In this document: positions 63,901 to 64,000 of the stretch, piece after piece
Numbering within the stretch: position 1 is the stretch's first letter
How the letters are laid out: each line of letters starts with the position of its first letter
From: Phallusia mammillata
Taxonomy: Eukaryota > Chordata > Ascidiacea > Phlebobranchia > Ascidiidae
Direction: 5' to 3'
DNA length: 64,000 nucleotides
NCBI GenBank assembly: GCA_003260075.1
Contig: QLIY01000020.1
Location: 306,877 to 370,876 of the forward strand
The notes under the pieces: model-generated
What the model was told of the DNA's origin: nothing
Databases searched by the model: none
What the model saw: the letters and a program-made list of their open reading frames with translations, nothing else
Made by a program: the position numbers and the translations under genes

Positions 63901-63980
63901 CCGACCACGAGGTGATGCTATGTGGAAGTGGTGGAATCCTTGGGCTGCTTGTTCCGTTCAGAGTTGTATAACCTCTTGAT
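51600..63980 (-). CDS. C3/C5-like complement protein lacking the thioester, C-terminal 22 exons (5' part outside window)
   Basis: Exons, 5' to 3': 63980-63878, 63495-63346, 63040-62879, 62411-62178, 61718-61606, 61362-61226, 60803-60676, 60123-60082, 59851-59805, 59143-59042, 58674-58587, 58198-58037, 57469-57344, 57057-56934, 56564-56416, 55911-55765, 54929-54770, 54457-54273, 53697-53454, 53311-53105, 52273-52054, 51735-51600. All phases agree, giving 1054 residues and a TAA. Order matches the alpha-2-macroglobulin/complement superfamily: end of MG7 (PHSITSWSVGLFSLSP), CUB, TED (LWLTSVTLRLL, VEATAYQLQLTALRGG), MG8, then C345C (IEWWPKDRDCGSCPEPKRS). The C345C domain places it with C3/C4/C5 rather than A2M or insect TEPs. 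The thioester motif GCGEQ is absent. It is expected to be a secreted plasma or hemolymph protein acting through protein contacts, as C5 does, not covalent opsonisation. Exons 8-11 are the least certain. Confidence 0.88.
52622..52853. repeat. Duplicated flanks around a 10-C gap, with a 25-bp indel (assembly)
   Basis: Copies at about 52622-52719 and 52731-52853. The second carries an extra TTCAGAATGAGAGCGGGC-containing 25-bp block, so the two look like two alleles. The junction is eleven Cs (52720-52730). It lies in an intron of the C3-like gene. Confidence 0.8.
53105..54457 (-). CDS. C3-like: MG8 and anchor exons (54457-54273, 53697-53454, 53311-53105)
   Basis: LYVLDVNVSYI..STYVVDVGLG matches the SILDISMMTGFAPD region. 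SVEKWIDHYRLTKRSVLLYI matches the region around LIIYLDKV. FPVSVYPAAHPGSTIYP matches VKVYAYYNLEE. CTTFYYLRES..SLLC, then CACAAGSACP, matches the Cys-rich CTRFYHPEK..LC..CRCAEENC segment before C345C. The donor at 53453 is GTACAA; the overlapping GC donor (GCAAGT) would break the frame. Confidence 0.9.
53810..53825. other. Run of 16 Cs, probable small gap
   Basis: Sixteen Cs inside the C3-like gene's intron between exons 54273 and 53697. No obvious duplicate flanks. Followed by a palindromic CCGAATATTCGG stretch. Confidence 0.5.
54015..54066 (-). ncRNA. Type-I hammerhead ribozyme motif, intronic, sense to the C3-like gene
   Basis: On the minus strand the order is: stem I 5' arm AGCTACA; core CTGATGA; stem II GACCT-TAT-AGGTC; core GAAA; stem III beginning ACAGT, with loop GTGC, returning ACTGT; cleavage base C (GTC triplet, 54022); stem I 3' arm TGCGGCT. 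Every invariant core base of the hammerhead consensus is present. Stem I pairs except for one A-C mismatch and one G-U. The short stem III is typical of animal hammerheads linked to retroelements. Cleavage would fall between 54022 and 54021. It lies inside the intron between exons 54273 and 53697. Confidence 0.82.
54770..55911 (-). CDS. C3-like: CUB second half and MG8 start (exons 55911-55765, 54929-54770)
   Basis: Exon 55911-55765 contains SMTTVGRGQAWLEV, the counterpart of C3 TVTAEGKGQGTLSV. Exon 54929-54770 (LDMEYNVATPNV, then VCPYDLSVEAQNIPPLAE) corresponds to the VTMYHA..CNKFDLKVTIKPA segment. Partial false copies of both exons (55946-56038 and 55039-55071) come from the duplicated gap flanks. 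Confidence 0.9.
54897..55170. repeat. Duplicated flanks around a 10-C gap (assembly)
   Basis: The segment 54897-55028 is repeated at 55039-55170 with several substitutions. Ten Cs (55029-55038) lie between. It duplicates the 5' end of a C3-like exon. Confidence 0.85.
55280..55687. mobile_element. Degenerate hAT-like element in an intron
   Basis: TGGTTCTCAC at the left and ACAACCACTGGTC at the right are degenerate inverted hAT-type ends. The flanks carry a perfect TAAACACG at 55272-55279 and 55688-55695. No coding capacity. Confidence 0.65.
55819..56056. repeat. Duplicated flanks around a 10-C gap (assembly)
   Basis: The segment 55819-55935 is repeated at 55946-56056, with ten Cs between (55936-55945). 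Copies differ at several positions. It covers most of a C3-like exon, so naive gene prediction would see it twice. Confidence 0.87.
56416..58198 (-). CDS. C3-like: later TED exons (58198-58037, 57469-57344, 57057-56934, 56564-56416)
   Basis: The first exon has TASPITLTAAALATF (family: VTLTAYIVTSL). The second has NKYLQLGLTIYMHQ (C3: YTVAIAGYALAQ). The third has MASATVEATAYQLQLTALRG (C3: NVEATSYALLALLQL). The fourth has KYANWLFKKRDANNHWVTLR then DGIAAMQALGAYVAR (C3: RWLNEQRYYGGG, TFMVFQALAQY). The usual GGF/GGG of the fourth is replaced by NNHW. A partial false copy of the second exon lies at 57160-57270. Confidence 0.9.
57097..57452. repeat. Duplicated flanks around a 10-C gap (assembly)
   Basis: About 172 bases at 57097-57270 recur at 57281-57452, with ten Cs between (57271-57280). 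Both contain the YLQLGLTIYMHQ exon end and its donor; only the right copy has the acceptor. Confidence 0.87.
57715..57960. mobile_element. hAT-type MITE interrupted by an 83-C run
   Basis: Ends CAGAGGTGGGATTC and CTCACCACTG. Related throughout to 36486-36670. Where the intact copy has 17 bases between GCTGAT and GACGGTTC, this copy has 83 Cs (57833-57915). It lies in an intron of the C3-like gene. No clear target duplication. Confidence 0.75.
58587..60123 (-). CDS. C3-like: expanded TED exons 8-11 (provisional)
   Basis: Exons 60123-60082 (NILTGSLNYVMSHQ, like WLSQRQ helices), 59851-59805 (HGCGDNEFSVFCDNG), 59143-59042 (SELDAVRKAYTDWSIGTRQ) and 58674-58587 (EKRVLKLNDRAVRTSLRLG) are needed to keep phase between the LWLTS exon and the TASPITLTAAAL exon. 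Related proteins have only about 20-25 residues here, so the TED carries an insertion of roughly 60 residues, or some of these exons are alternative. Donor GTATCA at 59804 is weak. Exon 59851 has a second open frame, described separately. Confidence 0.5.
59473..59478 (-). terminator. Possible intronic polyadenylation signal
   Basis: AATAAA on the minus strand, about 185 bases after the stop codon of the alternative membrane-anchored frame. Alone it is weak evidence in AT-rich DNA. Confidence 0.3.
59662..60123 (-). CDS. Possible alternative 3' exons giving a truncated, membrane-anchored C3-like form
   Basis: If exon 8 uses the later donor (AC|GTAAAA at 60000) instead of 60081, it extends through SLYYAGSPVATSRRRRSA. 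It then joins exon 9 in phase 2, in a different frame. That frame reads TAVVITNSLCFVIMDGIIIL then CYVLIRRQKSDRK and a basic tail, stopping at 59662-59664. The hydrophobic run of about 24 residues followed by RR looks like a transmembrane stop-transfer segment. An AATAAA lies downstream on this strand (59473-59478). Chance hydrophobicity in an out-of-frame reading is possible. Confidence 0.3.
60340..60660. repeat. Diffuse GGGCT/CGGGC-rich interspersed repeat
   Basis: An intronic stretch with recurring GGCTCGGATTTGAGC, TTCGGGCTT and GGCTCGAATTTCGGGC words, similar in texture to the GCCCGAA words at 47190-47345. The family is not identified. Confidence 0.35.
60676..60803 (-). CDS. C3-like: TED helix exon (DLWLTSVTLRLLVETAQ)
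   Basis: Acceptor TTTTTTTTGCAG, donor CAA|GTAAAA. It reads SKPDLWLTSVTLRLLVETAQ, the counterpart of the strongly conserved TWLTAFVLKTFAQA helix in TED domains. Enters phase 1, leaves phase 0. Confidence 0.9.
60878..60935 (+). repeat. tRNA-like SINE fragment
   Basis: An A-box-like TAGTCGAGTGGTTAGCG and a B-box-like GAGTTCCAATCCCG are spaced as in a shortened tRNA. No full cloverleaf or anticodon arm can be drawn, so it is a degenerate SINE head at best. Confidence 0.35.
61226..61718 (-). CDS. C3-like: TED start with thioester motif replaced (exons 61718-61606, 61362-61226)
   Basis: Exon 5 aligns from ATMHLHGVSSAA, where A2M has SVSVLGDILGSA, to ATIAPYLYSLQSA, where A2M has NMVLFAPNIYVLDYL. 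The intervening residues are KSPTPNDDD; neither the Cys nor the Gln of GCGEQ is present. The flanking helices are in one uninterrupted exon, so no intron can hide the motif. Exon 6 (LEYLRRNNLL, then AQNAYEGLLSFMHDLNADKP) continues the next helix pair. The split codon AA|A links them. Confidence 0.92.
61797..62093. repeat. Duplicated flanks around a 10-C gap (assembly)
   Basis: The segment 61797-61940 recurs at 61951-62093 with a few substitutions; eleven Cs between include the first C of copy two. It lies in the intron just upstream of the exon that lacks the thioester motif. Confidence 0.85.
62178..63040 (-). CDS. C3-like: MG7/CUB exons (63040-62879, 62411-62178)
   Basis: Exon 3 contains EGLCGSK and FLRFTVIPVITGDLKVK, matching the C3 region with FCSLA and VIVPLKTGLQEVEVK. 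Exon 4 contains KVLQVIPEGEKQRKV, the conserved VVPEGI..K segment, and ends with KLGFPSNAIPGTEK, matching the FPSN..EG motif that opens TED. Between them lies a basic insert, TRKRRQRPSSSTTTRT, where C3 has an acidic linker. Confidence 0.92.
62585..62680. repeat. 32-bp tandem repeat, about 2.7 copies
   Basis: The unit CCATTTTAAAGTTTTAATTA plus CCAGTAGTTTGG repeats without error twice, then partially. Intronic. Confidence 0.9.
63346..63980 (-). CDS. C3-like: MG7 end and start of CUB (exons 63980-63878, 63495-63346)
   Basis: The first visible exon enters with one base of a split codon and reads through PHSITSWSVGLFSLSP, the conserved SITSW motif of MG7 in this superfamily. The next exon (ENGMCVMDPFVF, then RPVVRGTKVSVEVTVFSY) corresponds to C3 around the LCVAPP and LPYSVVRNEQ region. 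Donors are GTAGGT and GTAAGT, both phase 0. Confidence 0.9.
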
Positions 63981-64000
63981 CTACAAATTAAACAACAACA

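Overview
This is animal nuclear DNA, visibly AT-rich, with short phase-consistent GT-AG introns and a lot of interspersed repeat. The two recognisable genes point to an invertebrate chordate, most likely an ascidian of the Ciona type. One is a Blimp-1/PRDM1-type zinc-finger gene that has no PR/SET domain. The other is a complement C3/C4/C5-type gene with a C-terminal C345C (netrin-like) domain. The species call is inference from gene type and architecture; no alignment could be run.

Layout. 1-23.7 kb: no gene I can support; old dispersed and tandem repeats plus several assembly gaps. 23.77-27.12 kb, plus strand: a five-exon Prdm1-related repressor (646 aa) with three C2H2 fingers. 27.5-43.6 kb: non-coding, with three hAT-type non-autonomous transposons (35.4-38.3 kb) and an inverted-repeat element near 30.0 kb. 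43.6 kb, minus strand: first coding exon of a small secreted cationic Cys-containing peptide. 43.8-51.6 kb: no gene seen. 51.6-63.98 kb, minus strand: 22 exons encoding the last 1054 residues of a C3/C5-like protein, from MG7 through CUB, TED and MG8 to C345C; its 5' half lies beyond the right edge.

Main points of interest. (1) The C3-like protein has lost the thioester motif: the position of GCGEQ reads NDDD inside an otherwise colinear exon. (2) One of its introns holds a complete type-I hammerhead ribozyme motif in the sense orientation. (3) An alternative splice path in its TED region would give a truncated form ending in a transmembrane helix. (4) The Prdm1-type protein keeps three fingers and an eh1-like Groucho motif.

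Assembly caution. Fifteen uninterrupted C runs (10, 11, 16, 50, 83, 83 and 90 bases) behave like gap characters. Ten of them are flanked on both sides by near-identical copies of the same sequence, as expected for unmerged, polymorphic contig ends. Several of these fall in the C3-like gene and create false duplicate exons.
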